Source of the DNA: CBDFLD01 sp965249005
Lineage (GTDB): Bacteria; Acidobacteriota; UBA6911
Direction of reading: 5' to 3'
Assembly (NCBI GenBank): GCA_965249005.1
Contig: CBDFLD010000023.1
Span: 372,001-436,000, forward strand
DNA length: 64,000 nucleotides
The notes below the pieces were generated by a model. That model made no database searches. It was not told the DNA's origin and saw nothing but the letters and a program-made list of their open reading frames with translations. The position numbers were made by a program, and so were the translations under genes. The stretch's first letter is position 1. Every line of letters starts with the position of its first letter. Below, in pieces: positions 1 through 8,581 of the stretch.

Positions 1-102
1 TGGAGCAGATAATGAGAGAATCCGCAGGCGAATGCTAACCAAGACTGTGCGACAGTACAAAATCGCTATTTGGCACGGATGCCCGTTTCTCAGAAGGAGA
101 TC

Positions 103-564
103 ATGATGAGGTCTGACCTATGGATTGTCTTCGTCCTACTTACAGTTTTCTCTTGGGGCGCGTATGTCCCAGTTCTTCACGAAGGACAGGTTCTGCTGAA
201 ACAGGGTTCGATTAGAGCATTTCTTTGTGTCGGGATCGCTTATTTTATTACCGCCGTACTCGTGCCGTTGGGTCTGCTGGCCGCAAAGATGGAACCGTGG
301 GACTTCAATGCGAGGGGAGTTTCCTTCGCCATCGGGGGCGGCGTTCTGGGAGCAGTGGGCGCGCTCGGCATCATCCTCGCGCTCAAGTTCGGCGGCACTC
401 CAGCATTTGTTCCATCCCTCGTCTTTGCCGGCGCACCCATCATCAGCACGTTCGTAACGATGGCGTGGCACCGTCCCAAATCACCGCCCGAAGTGTGGTT
501 TTATCTCGGCATCGTTCTCGCGGCTGTTGGAGTGGGACTGATCCTGCGGTTTAAGCCAACATAG
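103..564 (+). CDS. Small DMT/EamA-like membrane protein
   Basis: About 153 residues with roughly five hydrophobic helices (WIVFVLLTVFSWGAY; the stretch from AYFITAVL to LGLLAA; a glycine-rich GGGVLGAVGALG; LVFAGAPIISTFV; WFYLGIVLAAVGVGLIL). Size and glycine pattern fit a half-size member of the drug/metabolite transporter superfamily acting in the inner membrane; the substrate is not predictable. I choose the ATG at 103 because AAGGAGA lies just upstream; the frame is open back to a TTG at 70. It converges on the diguanylate cyclase gene, with two hairpins between them. Confidence 0.6.
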   Translation: MMRSDLWIVFVLLTVFSWGAYVPVLHEGQVLLKQGSIRAFLCVGIAYFITAVLVPLGLLAAKMEPWDFNARGVSFAIGGGVLGAVGALGIILALKFGGTPAFVPSLVFAGAPIISTFVTMAWHRPKSPPEVWFYLGIVLAAVGVGLILRFKPT

Positions 565-570
565 GCTATC

Positions 571-745
571 AGCGTCTGACCGGCGCGTCGCGCCGGTCAC
601 TTGGTAAAGTAACTGCACTGCACAGCCTGAAAAACGTGGTTCTTGGCGATTTGCTAAGTTACACATATAACAGCAGATCCGCGAGCAGTTACTGGAGAGC
701 GATCAGCGTCCGACTGGCGCGTTGCGCCAGTCAGCGCTGATCGCT
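571..745. repeat. Paired REP-like hairpins between convergent genes
   Basis: Two related palindromes occur. The first has a perfect 10-bp stem (77-86 pairing with 90-99 of the 500s, loop GTC). The second has a 9-bp stem at 712-720/724-732 (loop GTT), enclosed by an outer 11-bp stem 698-708/735-745. Both start ATCAGCGTC. The stem cores differ by compensatory changes (CCGG with CCGG versus CTGG with CCAG), so pairing is kept. No T-run follows, so they are not classic terminators, though they may protect mRNA ends. Confidence 0.7.
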
Positions 746-754
746 GACAGCTCT

Positions 755-1717
755 TTAGGTAAGCACGGGGGTGGGCGCGTCGAACAAAGGACCCAGGAAG
801 AGGTCCCGCTCCGATGCGAGCATGATCCGGTTGCGCCCCATGTTCTTGGCTTTATAGAGGGCGGCATCTGCATCCACGAGCAGGGCATCGACTTCGATTG
901 GCGTCTCGGGTTCCTTGACAGCGACTCCAAGGCTCACGGTGATCGGAAGGCCGCAATGAGAGGTTGTGACGGGTCGCGCTTGAACTGCATCTCGAAGCCT
1001 TTCGGCAAGTATCACCGAATTCTCGGCTGTACACCTCGGGTGAACGATCAGGAACTCCTCGCCACCATAGCGACCAATCGAGTCGGAACCACGGATTGCG
1101 TCGCGCATTCTGTGGGCAACCTCGGACAAGACATCATCCCCAACACTGTGTCCGTAAGTATCGTTGATCTTTTTGAAATGATCTACGTCGGCCATGAGGA
1201 CGGCCATTGCCTCTTTTCTCTTGTTGGCCTTCTCAATTTCTTCGTGCAGTGCATCCAGGATAGCCCGTCGATTCCAGAGCCCCGTCATCGAATCATGGGT
1301 CGCTTGAATCCGCAAGGATTCACGAGCCGCGATCAACTCCGTTTGCAGATCCATGATCCGTCTCCCGGACCGGAGACGCGCATCCAGTTCTTCAGAGTTG
1401 AAGGGCTTGGTGAGATAGTCATCGGCGCCGGAATCCAAGCCTCGGACGATATCCTCTTTCTCGTTTTTGGCAGTCAGGAGAATGACGTAAACATACGGTC
1501 CCTTTTGCTTTCGCCGGACCCTGCGGCACACTTCGATACCGTCCATATGCGGCATCATCCAATCCACGATTGCCAACGTCGGACAATTCTGCTCCTGCAG
1601 GACTCTCCAGGCCTCCACCCCGTCGGCGGCAAGAATCGCTTCGTAGCCCGTCTGATACAGTCTGGCCTCTAGCATCCGGCGAGAGACGGGATCGTCATCT
1701 GCAACTAGGACTTTCAT
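755..1717 (-). CDS. Response regulator with GGDEF diguanylate cyclase (PleD/WspR-like)
   Basis: 320 residues. Residues 1-118 form a receiver domain with acidic pocket DDD (7-9), phospho-acceptor D52 and K104. After a short coiled linker, residues 140-300 form a GGDEF domain with the intact active motif GGEEF (218-222) and, five residues upstream, RGSD (209-212), an intact RxxD inhibitory site. It should make cyclic di-GMP from two GTP when phosphorylated and be inhibited by product. Its start lies 3 bp from the stop of the upstream hybrid kinase gene, so the two are almost certainly co-transcribed and the kinase is the likely phosphodonor. Confidence 0.9.
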   Translation of the reverse strand: MKVLVADDDPVSRRMLEARLYQTGYEAILAADGVEAWRVLQEQNCPTLAIVDWMMPHMDGIEVCRRVRRKQKGPYVYVILLTAKNEKEDIVRGLDSGADDYLTKPFNSEELDARLRSGRRIMDLQTELIAARESLRIQATHDSMTGLWNRRAILDALHEEIEKANKRKEAMAVLMADVDHFKKINDTYGHSVGDDVLSEVAHRMRDAIRGSDSIGRYGGEEFLIVHPRCTAENSVILAERLRDAVQARPVTTSHCGLPITVSLGVAVKEPETPIEVDALLVDADAALYKAKNMGRNRIMLASERDLFLGPLFDAPTPVLT

Positions 1718-1720
1718 GTC

Positions 1721-4432
1721 TTACCCTATTGTCTCTGACAGGAGCCGAGAACTCGTCCGATCCAACCCGGCATCGCTGTCGCCAAAGCCATCGCTGGGGT
1801 TCGCTTTCCTGCGTTTCAGGCTCAGACCCTCGATCGCCTCCAAGAGATTCTTGGCTTGGAAAGGTTTCGTGATGTAAGCATCCATTCCTGCCGCCAGGCA
1901 TCGTTCACGGTCGCCTGTCATGGCATGAGCCGTGAGAGCAAGAATCGGGGTGAATCTCCCGCTTTCTCCTTCGCGCTCGCGGATCGCCGACGAAGCCTCC
2001 AACCCATTCATCCGGGGCATCTGAACATCCATCAGAATGACATCGAATTCTTGTTGCTCGAAAGCAGCCAGCGCTTCCTCTCCGTTGCTGGTGACAACCA
2101 CGGAATGTCCTCTCTTTTCCAGTATGCATACCGTCAAGACCTGATTGATGGCGTTGTCTTCGGCCAGCAGAACTCGAAGCGGTTCGTCACTGGGCGAAAT
2201 ACCTCGATCCCTGCGCTCGGGAACCGGCAGTTCCGCCTGTCTCCCGAGGATGCTCCGCAGGGTTTCGGAAAGATCCGAGTGATTGATTGGTTTCTTGACC
2301 ACGGCCTTGATCCCACACTCCTGCAGTTTCGAGTCGACCACGGACCGAATCCCGGAAGAGAAGAGCACAATCGGGGTTTCATTCTCTATCGTGCGATTGA
2401 TGTGGCTCGCCAAACCCAGTATTTCTCGTTCCGACAAGAAGTCATCGACGATTACGAGTGAGTACGGGTGCCCTGCATCACGCGCTTCCTGGAAAGCGCG
2501 CAGAGCGGAATCGGCGTCTCGCACCACCCTTGGGTTCATCTGCCACTGCAGCAGAAGACCCTGGGTGAGGCGTGCGCCGGTATCGCTGTCGTCGATCAGC
2601 AGCACACGAAGATCCTCGAGCTCGGCGGGCACAGACTCGCCCTTCAGGGCTCCAGTTTGAAGCCCAAGCGACGCGGTAAAGTGAAACGCGCTCCCCTGGC
2701 CCGGGACGCTCTCGACCCAGATCTCGCCACCCATCATCTCGACCAACTGCCGGGAAATGGCCAGACCCAATCCGGTTCCCCCATGTTCACGAGTGGCAGA
2801 GCTGTCCACCTGTGAGAAGCCTTCAAATACCATGTCGAGCTTCTCGTCGGGAATGCCAATGCCTGTGTCGGTCACGACAACATGCAGGTTGACAGAATCG
2901 GATGACTGGATTTCGGAGGCCACGTGGACAAGCACTTCTCCCTGCTGTGTGAACTTGATGGCATTTCCCACCAGGTTGAGAATCACCTGCCGCAACCTAT
3001 GTGGATCGCCCACCAACGCGTCGGGCACATCCGGCAAAATGTTGCACGCCAAAGCTAGCCCCTTTTGGTGCGCCCGAACAGCGAGCGTGTTGAGAGCGTT
3101 TCCAAGGCTCTCTTGGAGGTTGAACGAGATCAGGTTGAGGTCGAGCTTCCCCGCCTCTATCTTCGAAAAATCGAGGACATCGTTCAGCAACGACAACAGC
3201 GAGTCCGACGACATCTTCACGGCTTCGAGATAATCCCGTTGTTCCGCCGTCAGTTCCGTGTCCAATGCAAGCTCCGTCATTCCGATGATTCCGTTCATGG
3301 GAGTTCGGATTTCGTGGCTCATGTTGGCCAAGAACTCGCTCTTGATCTTGTTTGCAGATTCGGCTGACTCTTTGGCTTTGGTGAGCTCCTCGGATCTTTG
3401 CTTCGAGAGAGTCAAATCCCGAATACAGGCCACCTTGACGACCCGATCCTCGTAGGGGACCGGCTTGCTGATGACTTCAATGGGGAACTGCTCTCCTGCT
3501 TTGCTCAACCCCGTCGCTTCGCAAGCGGTCTCGTAATCCGCAAAGGAGCTTTGCACTAGACCGAGTGAATCGGAAGTCAGCAGGGTGGACAGATTGCGCC
3601 CGATCAGTTCCGAGGCTCGCTGTCCGAATAGTTTCGCTGCGGCTTCCGTTGTATCCAGCACGACGCCGTTTTCGTGAACCACCACGCCTTCGAGAGCAAA
3701 CTCGTTCAAGCGCCGATACCGCGTCTCCGCGGCCCTTGTCGCACTCAGGGAAGCTTGCAGATCTCTGTTTGAGTTCTCGGCCGTCTGTTGGAGCTCAAGG
3801 TATTCGTTGCGGGATTGTTCCAGAACCGATTCGAGGTTGCCGACCTGATGCGACATGGCGATGGAGCGCCGGATCGTCTGAACCCGGGTTTTGTGAATCA
3901 AACCAGCCAGCGCCGCCGCGCCCAGAAGTGCCAGCCCGAAACCGACCCGCTCGCCCAAGTGTCCGGACGATGCAACCGAAGCCGACCAAGCAGTGACTGC
4001 CACCAGAATCGTGGTGAGAAACCAGGGTGTCGACAAAATGAAAAACCCCGCTCCGAGTACGACCAGAATCAGAGGGATGAAAAACTGTGGATCAGACGCC
4101 AGCTGCAAATGAAGAATGCTGTTTCCCAATGCGGTCATGGCGACAAGGAAACTGGCTGGGTGGCTCCATCGAGAACGAATCCACTGGCGGGAAGCAGCCT
4201 CGCGTATGCCCAAGAGCAAACCGGCAGAAAAAACCGAGCAAAGAAGTGAGGAGAATGTCGCAGGACCAAAAGCGGAAAGAGAAAGAAGCAAAGCAAGGAG
4301 TGCGAAGAGCGTGGCCAGAGCTGTGGAAACTGGCCGAAGGTGCTTCAGGACCGTCAGTTGCAGTTCCGCGTCGAGATCTGCTGTGCTAACTGTCGAATTC
4401 GCTCGGGACTGCAGATTCTGGGTGATCTCCAT
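1721..4432 (-). CDS. Membrane hybrid sensor histidine kinase (PAS-HisKA-HATPase-REC-REC)
   Basis: 903 residues. Residues 36-180 carry about six membrane helices without a large periplasmic loop, then a coiled coil (195-237), a PAS domain (240-345), HisKA with H373 in SHEIRTPMNG, an HATPase domain with N-box near 486-490 and G-boxes DTGIG (522) and GGTGLGL (551), and two receivers. The first receiver (608-730) has IDD and a probable acceptor D663 in VIVDDF but lacks the usual MP after it. The second (752-870) is canonical, with D802 in LMDVQMP and K in ITKPF. The signal is unknown. It is divergent from the receiver gene at 4606 and coupled to the cyclase at 755, suggesting one phosphorelay feeding c-di-GMP synthesis. 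Confidence 0.92.
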   Translation of the reverse strand: MEITQNLQSRANSTVSTADLDAELQLTVLKHLRPVSTALATLFALLALLLSLSAFGPATFSSLLCSVFSAGLLLGIREAASRQWIRSRWSHPASFLVAMTALGNSILHLQLASDPQFFIPLILVVLGAGFFILSTPWFLTTILVAVTAWSASVASSGHLGERVGFGLALLGAAALAGLIHKTRVQTIRRSIAMSHQVGNLESVLEQSRNEYLELQQTAENSNRDLQASLSATRAAETRYRRLNEFALEGVVVHENGVVLDTTEAAAKLFGQRASELIGRNLSTLLTSDSLGLVQSSFADYETACEATGLSKAGEQFPIEVISKPVPYEDRVVKVACIRDLTLSKQRSEELTKAKESAESANKIKSEFLANMSHEIRTPMNGIIGMTELALDTELTAEQRDYLEAVKMSSDSLLSLLNDVLDFSKIEAGKLDLNLISFNLQESLGNALNTLAVRAHQKGLALACNILPDVPDALVGDPHRLRQVILNLVGNAIKFTQQGEVLVHVASEIQSSDSVNLHVVVTDTGIGIPDEKLDMVFEGFSQVDSSATREHGGTGLGLAISRQLVEMMGGEIWVESVPGQGSAFHFTASLGLQTGALKGESVPAELEDLRVLLIDDSDTGARLTQGLLLQWQMNPRVVRDADSALRAFQEARDAGHPYSLVIVDDFLSEREILGLASHINRTIENETPIVLFSSGIRSVVDSKLQECGIKAVVKKPINHSDLSETLRSILGRQAELPVPERRDRGISPSDEPLRVLLAEDNAINQVLTVCILEKRGHSVVVTSNGEEALAAFEQQEFDVILMDVQMPRMNGLEASSAIREREGESGRFTPILALTAHAMTGDRERCLAAGMDAYITKPFQAKNLLEAIEGLSLKRRKANPSDGFGDSDAGLDRTSSRLLSETIG

Positions 4433-4605
4433 AGCAAGACGGTCCCGTAGGGTCCCACTGCCCCAAACGGCTGTAAAAAAAGGAGTTCTCTAAAGTTTGC
4501 TCGCCCATCATTTCGACTGACTCGAGCAAAACATTTAGTCTTCTATTCGATCCTTAAAGACCGCGCGGAAAATTCCGATAGAGATGTTTGCGGGACGAGA
4601 AAGCC

Positions 4606-5397
4606 ATGCACGTACTCATCGTTGAAGACAACCCCATCAATGCCAAGCTCTTGGCGGTAAACCTGGAGAAGGTGGGCTACAAGACCGTTGTCGCAAACAC
4701 CGGCCGGGAAGCCCTCGACCGCCTGGATCACGACAACGAAATCGAACTTGTCATCAGCGACATCATGATGCCGGAAATGGATGGACTCGAACTCCTGAGC
4801 AAGATGAAGGAGAACGAGAAATACAAGGACATACCGCTGATCGTTTCCAGCTCCTTGGCAGACATGGACACGGTAAGGAAGGCAGCCAGATTGGGCTGCC
4901 ATCACTACATTACAAAACCGCTCAGGGTAACGGATCTCCTTCAGAAGGTACGGGCGGCTCTAGGAGCTGACTCGAGCACTGAAGAGGTCCAGGATACGTC
5001 GACGGAACAAGAGAAGCCGAAGGAGGGAATCGGCACCGCTAGCGACCAGAAGGCTTCTCCGGAATCAGACGAGTCCGCGGAGCCCTCCAAGAAAGACAAG
5101 AAAGAAAACAAAGCAGCCGAAGCCCTCAAGAGATTCAAAACCGCCGTATATAAAGCGATTGACGAGCTCGATCAAGGAAGTACCCTGACGGAGGACCTTG
5201 CATCCGCCGTTCCGACGGTTGTTGACGGCTCCAAGCGCATTGGCGCTTCGCGCCTGGTCATGGTCGCATCGAGACTCCAACGGAATATTCAGACCGACGA
5301 AAAAGAGCTGGACGAGTCTCTCCGGCAACTGCTCTTGAAGGAGCTCAAAATCATGAAGCGCGCCCTGGAGAGTCCTACCGGGGTCCCCGGCTTCTAA
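4606..5397 (+). CDS. Receiver protein with degenerate HPt-like C-terminal domain
   Basis: 263 residues from the ATG at 4606 (the frame is open to a TTG at 4588, but the receiver starts at MHVLIVEDN). Residues 1-120 are a receiver with D52 and K104. Residues 125-180 are a charged, low-complexity Glu/Lys/Ser linker. The C-terminal helical part contains DGSKRIGASRL, which resembles the LKGSxxNIGAxRL core of HPt domains, but no histidine is present at or near the usual phospho-site. The domain may bind a receiver or kinase without transferring phosphate. It is divergent from the hybrid kinase, and probably part of the same pathway. The HPt relation is inference from a short motif. Confidence 0.75.
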   Translation: MHVLIVEDNPINAKLLAVNLEKVGYKTVVANTGREALDRLDHDNEIELVISDIMMPEMDGLELLSKMKENEKYKDIPLIVSSSLADMDTVRKAARLGCHHYITKPLRVTDLLQKVRAALGADSSTEEVQDTSTEQEKPKEGIGTASDQKASPESDESAEPSKKDKKENKAAEALKRFKTAVYKAIDELDQGSTLTEDLASAVPTVVDGSKRIGASRLVMVASRLQRNIQTDEKELDESLRQLLLKELKIMKRALESPTGVPGF

Positions 5398-5529
5398 CCC
5401 TTCCCTCCGTACCAGAATTACCGAGCCCAACAACAACATCCGTCCCCTGGGCAAGAGTTTGCCCTTGAAAATACAGTTATTCCCGAAGCACAATGCTGTG
5501 CCGCATCAAGAAAACGGCTCTTCAAGCAA

Positions 5530-5606
5530 GGCGACGTAGCTCAGGTGGTTAGAGCGTGGGATTCATAACCCCAAGGTCGGTGGTTCAAGTCCACCCGTCG
5601 CTACCA
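5530..5606 (+). tRNA. tRNA-Met (anticodon CAU)
   Basis: A complete 77-nt cloverleaf: acceptor GGCGACG pairing with CGTCGCT, D arm GCTC/GAGC, anticodon loop TTCATAA, T arm GGTGG-TTCAAGT-CCACC, discriminator A and encoded CCA. The GGC-ACGTAGCTCAG start resembles elongator tRNA-Met. A tRNA-Ile2 (modified CAU) cannot be formally excluded. Its 3' end abuts a gene-poor stretch and then an integrase-bearing element, so it is the likely attachment site. Confidence 0.93.
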
Positions 5607-6417
5607 CTTCTTTTTCAGTAATTTACGGTTAAGTGACGGGGGTTGGAAAGTGCCCCAAATGCGCCGATATCTAACATCCATCTAACAACTCGTCAAGTTC
5701 AGCATCGCTACCAGATAGAATCCAATTCCTTCAGGCATGTTCTAGGATACTGCGCAAAGGCGTGCATATACCGGATCGCGGTAATCTCCGATCTCCAACT
5801 GGGCAATCAAAGAGAGACTGCTTATATAAAGAGCAATACGGTCTCAGGTATCTCGAGCCCAGGCGGAAGAGAATGGCCAAAACAAAGGTAACTGAGCGAT
5901 GAAGAGTTCTGCAACGTCGTCTCTTGGCCCTTCCGAAGCTCCCATTCGGCCTCATCCAAGTCGTTGATTCTTCGTTGTCGTGTTTCCATTTGGGGATTCC
6001 TAACGTCGCAAAACGTGAGCCATCAGGAAAACCCCTAGAAGCCATTAGCAATTTATGCGCCTATGACAAGGTTTGGAGGCGCCTTGCGGCACTCGCAATC
6101 GTCGGCACGGGGACATCAGTAGATGCAACCCCTGAGCAGGTCGGCAGGTAATATGCTAGTTTCGGACGTGGTTGACTTTCGGAAAAAACCACGAAGGCGT
6201 TGCGAAGCGAAAAATCCGGGTTTTCCTGATATCGATTTCACATCCATACCTGTAGGGTCTTCACATACAAATCTCTAGGCCCTTCGAAGCGGGTTTCAGC
6301 ATCAGCGTTTCAACCGAAGTATTAGCGTACACCCGCTCGGAGCGCGAAAAAAAGTGTGATAGGACTCTACTAGATGAATCCTGTCGCCCAACCAGTCCAG
6401 TATAAGAGGAGATTCAA
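5607..6417. other. Gene-free left end of the integrative element
   Basis: I see no convincing gene here. A T-rich run follows the tRNA. Positions 5669-5687 hold a direct repeat of ATCTAACA (see repeat entry). The stretch is more AT-rich than the flanking signalling genes, fitting foreign DNA next to an attachment site. Confidence 0.5.
5669..5687. repeat. Tandem ATCTAACA repeat (possible integrase arm site, left)
   Basis: ATCTAACATC, one C, then ATCTAACA. The same double motif, without the extra C, occurs in reverse orientation at 10097-10114, next to the excisionase gene. Two copies flanking the integrase are what arm-type sites of a tyrosine recombinase look like; the binding role is inference. 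Confidence 0.5.
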
Positions 6418-7448
6418 ATGCCAACTCTGCCAAGGCTGTTTGCCGTGCTGGATCCGATGGAGAGTGCCTTCTTTCTTGCCGATACCAAGCAGTCTTTCGC
6501 ACCGGGTCTCAAGAGCAAGTTCACCGGAAGGGAACTCCCCCTTGCGTCAAGGTTCAGTACATGCCAGATGCCGACCTCATCTACTGGTCGGACGCCGAAC
6601 TGTTGGCGGCGAAGGGTGCACTTACTGTCGCGCTGAAGGACTTTTCGCCGAACGACTTCAAAACCAAGCCCAAAAAGAAAGAGAATTTCCCAGTTGTCCT
6701 AGAAGCGGGGGCCGCTGCGCTCAACGAGGAGCTTTTCAGTCTTGTTGTACCTGCGGACGCTACAGAGCTTAATCCGATCCGGAAGGTCGAGACCGAACGA
6801 CTATCCGCCGAAGCAATCCGGGTTGCTTCGGCCGCGATAGAACTCGAGGGTCAGATGCTCAACTATTCCTACATGACTGAGTACAATCAGTTTCAGAGTG
6901 TCGGGATGGATGAGGTTGGTGATTACCGCATCATCTTCGCCGCGGGCGGAATCGGAGGAGGGGGGTTGATCCTCGCAAACAAGACGAAAGCGACGGCGAC
7001 AGTGGCAAAGAAATTTCGGATTGCCCTGGATTTTCTTGCGGACATCGTAATTGAGGCGTTCGAGATCTTCAGCAAAATCTTTGGCGTAAAGTTCGCCCTC
7101 AACAAGGCTGGAGAGGTTTTGAAGAAGTGGTTCGCCAAACCGGGATTTCTCAAGAATTTATTGGATCTGATCAAAAAGTTCTGCAACGGGGTTCTCGACG
7201 CTTATCAGTTCATGGAGAGATTAATGAGACTCTTCTACAAGAGTGGATTTCTGAAACAAATGCTGTTCGCGCTGCTCTTACCATTCATGTCAGTGTGGGG
7301 GATCCTCATAATCCTGGGTATGATCGCTGTCAAGATTGCAGGTGGTGCCCTAACTGCCATTATTCACGGGGCGGTGGTAGGCGCTCTAATCGTGAAGTTC
7401 GGGAACAAGCTGATCGACGCACCCACGAGGCTTCGTCCGCTGTTCTGA
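6418..7448 (+). CDS. Unknown protein with hydrophobic C-terminal half (apparent frameshift)
   Basis: A strong ribosome binding site (AAGAGGAGA) precedes ATG 6418, but that frame closes soon after. The frame used from 6561 to 7448 is one base off and joins naturally if the C run at 6537-6541 had one more base (giving ELPPCVKVQYMPDADLIYW). As a continuous product it would be about 343 residues. The first 170 residues look soluble. A glycine-rich AAGGIGGGG segment, basic amphipathic helices and two or three strongly hydrophobic helices (FALLLPFMSVWGILIILG; LTAIIHGAVVGALIV) follow. No family is recognised. Placement between the attachment tRNA and the integrase is typical for element cargo. The shift may be real decay, a slippage site or a sequencing error. 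Confidence 0.5.
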
Positions 7449-7593
7449 CGGTGGGCTGGTGGAGAGCCTGTTGGACCCCGTCGGAGGAGAACTCGGTTAA
7501 GAGAGGGCAGAAACATGTTGGCCACAGCAGGGGGCGTGTGGCGCCAACTTGCGAAACGGGAGAACGGCTATCTCTAAGCTCTCACGACGTGAG

Positions 7594-8361
7594 ATGAAGC
7601 TGATGTTGTCTACCGAACGTTTCGGTAAGAACGACGACATCCTCGTGATAGCTGAGCGCTTTGGCGAAGACTTGACGCGTAATCTCAAGGGCAAGGACAT
7701 CGAGGTAAAGGGTAAGTTCAGCACCGTGAAGAAGGTGCGCGAGATCGTCTTCTACGACACGGAAAGCTTGGTTTTACGAAAGAACAAGTTTGTGTTCCGT
7801 CGGAGGTATGACATTCTCAAACACAGATCAAACTTCACACTGAAGATCCGCGATATCGATCGGAAGCTGGTGGAGAGGCACCGACTGAAGGTCGCGAATG
7901 CCTCGCACAAGTTCGAACAGGATGTGAAGCCGGAGTTTCAAGTCCTCTACAGTTTCTCTGCCACGTGTCCGGTTTCAGTAGACCGTATTTGGAGCAGTCT
8001 CGGAAACATCTTCGAGAATTGTCCTGGCCTGGAGGATCGACTCAAGAGTGCGGTGAGCGCCGAGCCTGTCGAGCGGGTAGGCGGTTTCACTGCTCTGGAA
8101 CGAGTGATTACTGGGGCAAGTATCAAGCTCCACGGAAAGACCGAGGCGGAGTGTGGTCTCATCCTTTGGCACGACCGCCACGGCGCAGCGGCAGCTTCAC
8201 CGCTATTAGTGGAGTTTAGTTTTCGCTATAAAGACGAGACCGGCGGATTCGACGGCGTAAAGGACACGGCTGGAGTGACCGCGTTCCGAACGGTCCAAGC
8301 CATGGATTGGTACACCGGTGAGTCACTAACGAAGACCGCATTTGTCTACGAGAAGGCGTGA
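7594..8361 (+). CDS. CYTH-like (triphosphate tunnel fold) protein
   Basis: 255 residues from ATG 7594; the frame is open to a TTG at 7549, and ATG 7603 is another candidate, so the start is uncertain. Near the N-terminus DIEVK resembles the ExExK metal/triphosphate motif of CYTH enzymes with Asp for the first Glu. It is followed by FYDTESLVLRKNKFVFRRR and NFTLKIR, the typical FYDT...L...LRxR...TLK pattern. Such proteins hydrolyse or sense triphosphate groups (adenylate cyclase CyaB, thiamine triphosphatase, RNA triphosphatase). The C-terminal half is not recognised. The gene starts about 145 bp after the membrane-protein gene in the same direction, so the two may form a unit. Confidence 0.55.
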   Translation: MKLMLSTERFGKNDDILVIAERFGEDLTRNLKGKDIEVKGKFSTVKKVREIVFYDTESLVLRKNKFVFRRRYDILKHRSNFTLKIRDIDRKLVERHRLKVANASHKFEQDVKPEFQVLYSFSATCPVSVDRIWSSLGNIFENCPGLEDRLKSAVSAEPVERVGGFTALERVITGASIKLHGKTEAECGLILWHDRHGAAAASPLLVEFSFRYKDETGGFDGVKDTAGVTAFRTVQAMDWYTGESLTKTAFVYEKA

Positions 8362-8581
8362 CCGCGACTTCCGTATCGCTGCATCGCCGGAATCACGATT
8401 GGAACAATACGCTCGCCGGTTGCCCTCTTGGTGACCCAAGCCCGCTAAGGCGCGCTAGAGCTGCGGGAAACGGAACTAGTCTGACATCCCCGGAGTGTGG
8501 TCCAGTACCAGGATGAGTCCCAGGAATGCTGATTAACTAGTGGGACGAACTGTGCCGTATTTAGCCGAGATGATTGAGTGA

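Noticed and set aside
722..1672. 316-residue plus-strand frame opposite the diguanylate cyclase
   Set aside because: Shadow of the receiver-GGDEF gene, whose motifs are all intact on the other strand.
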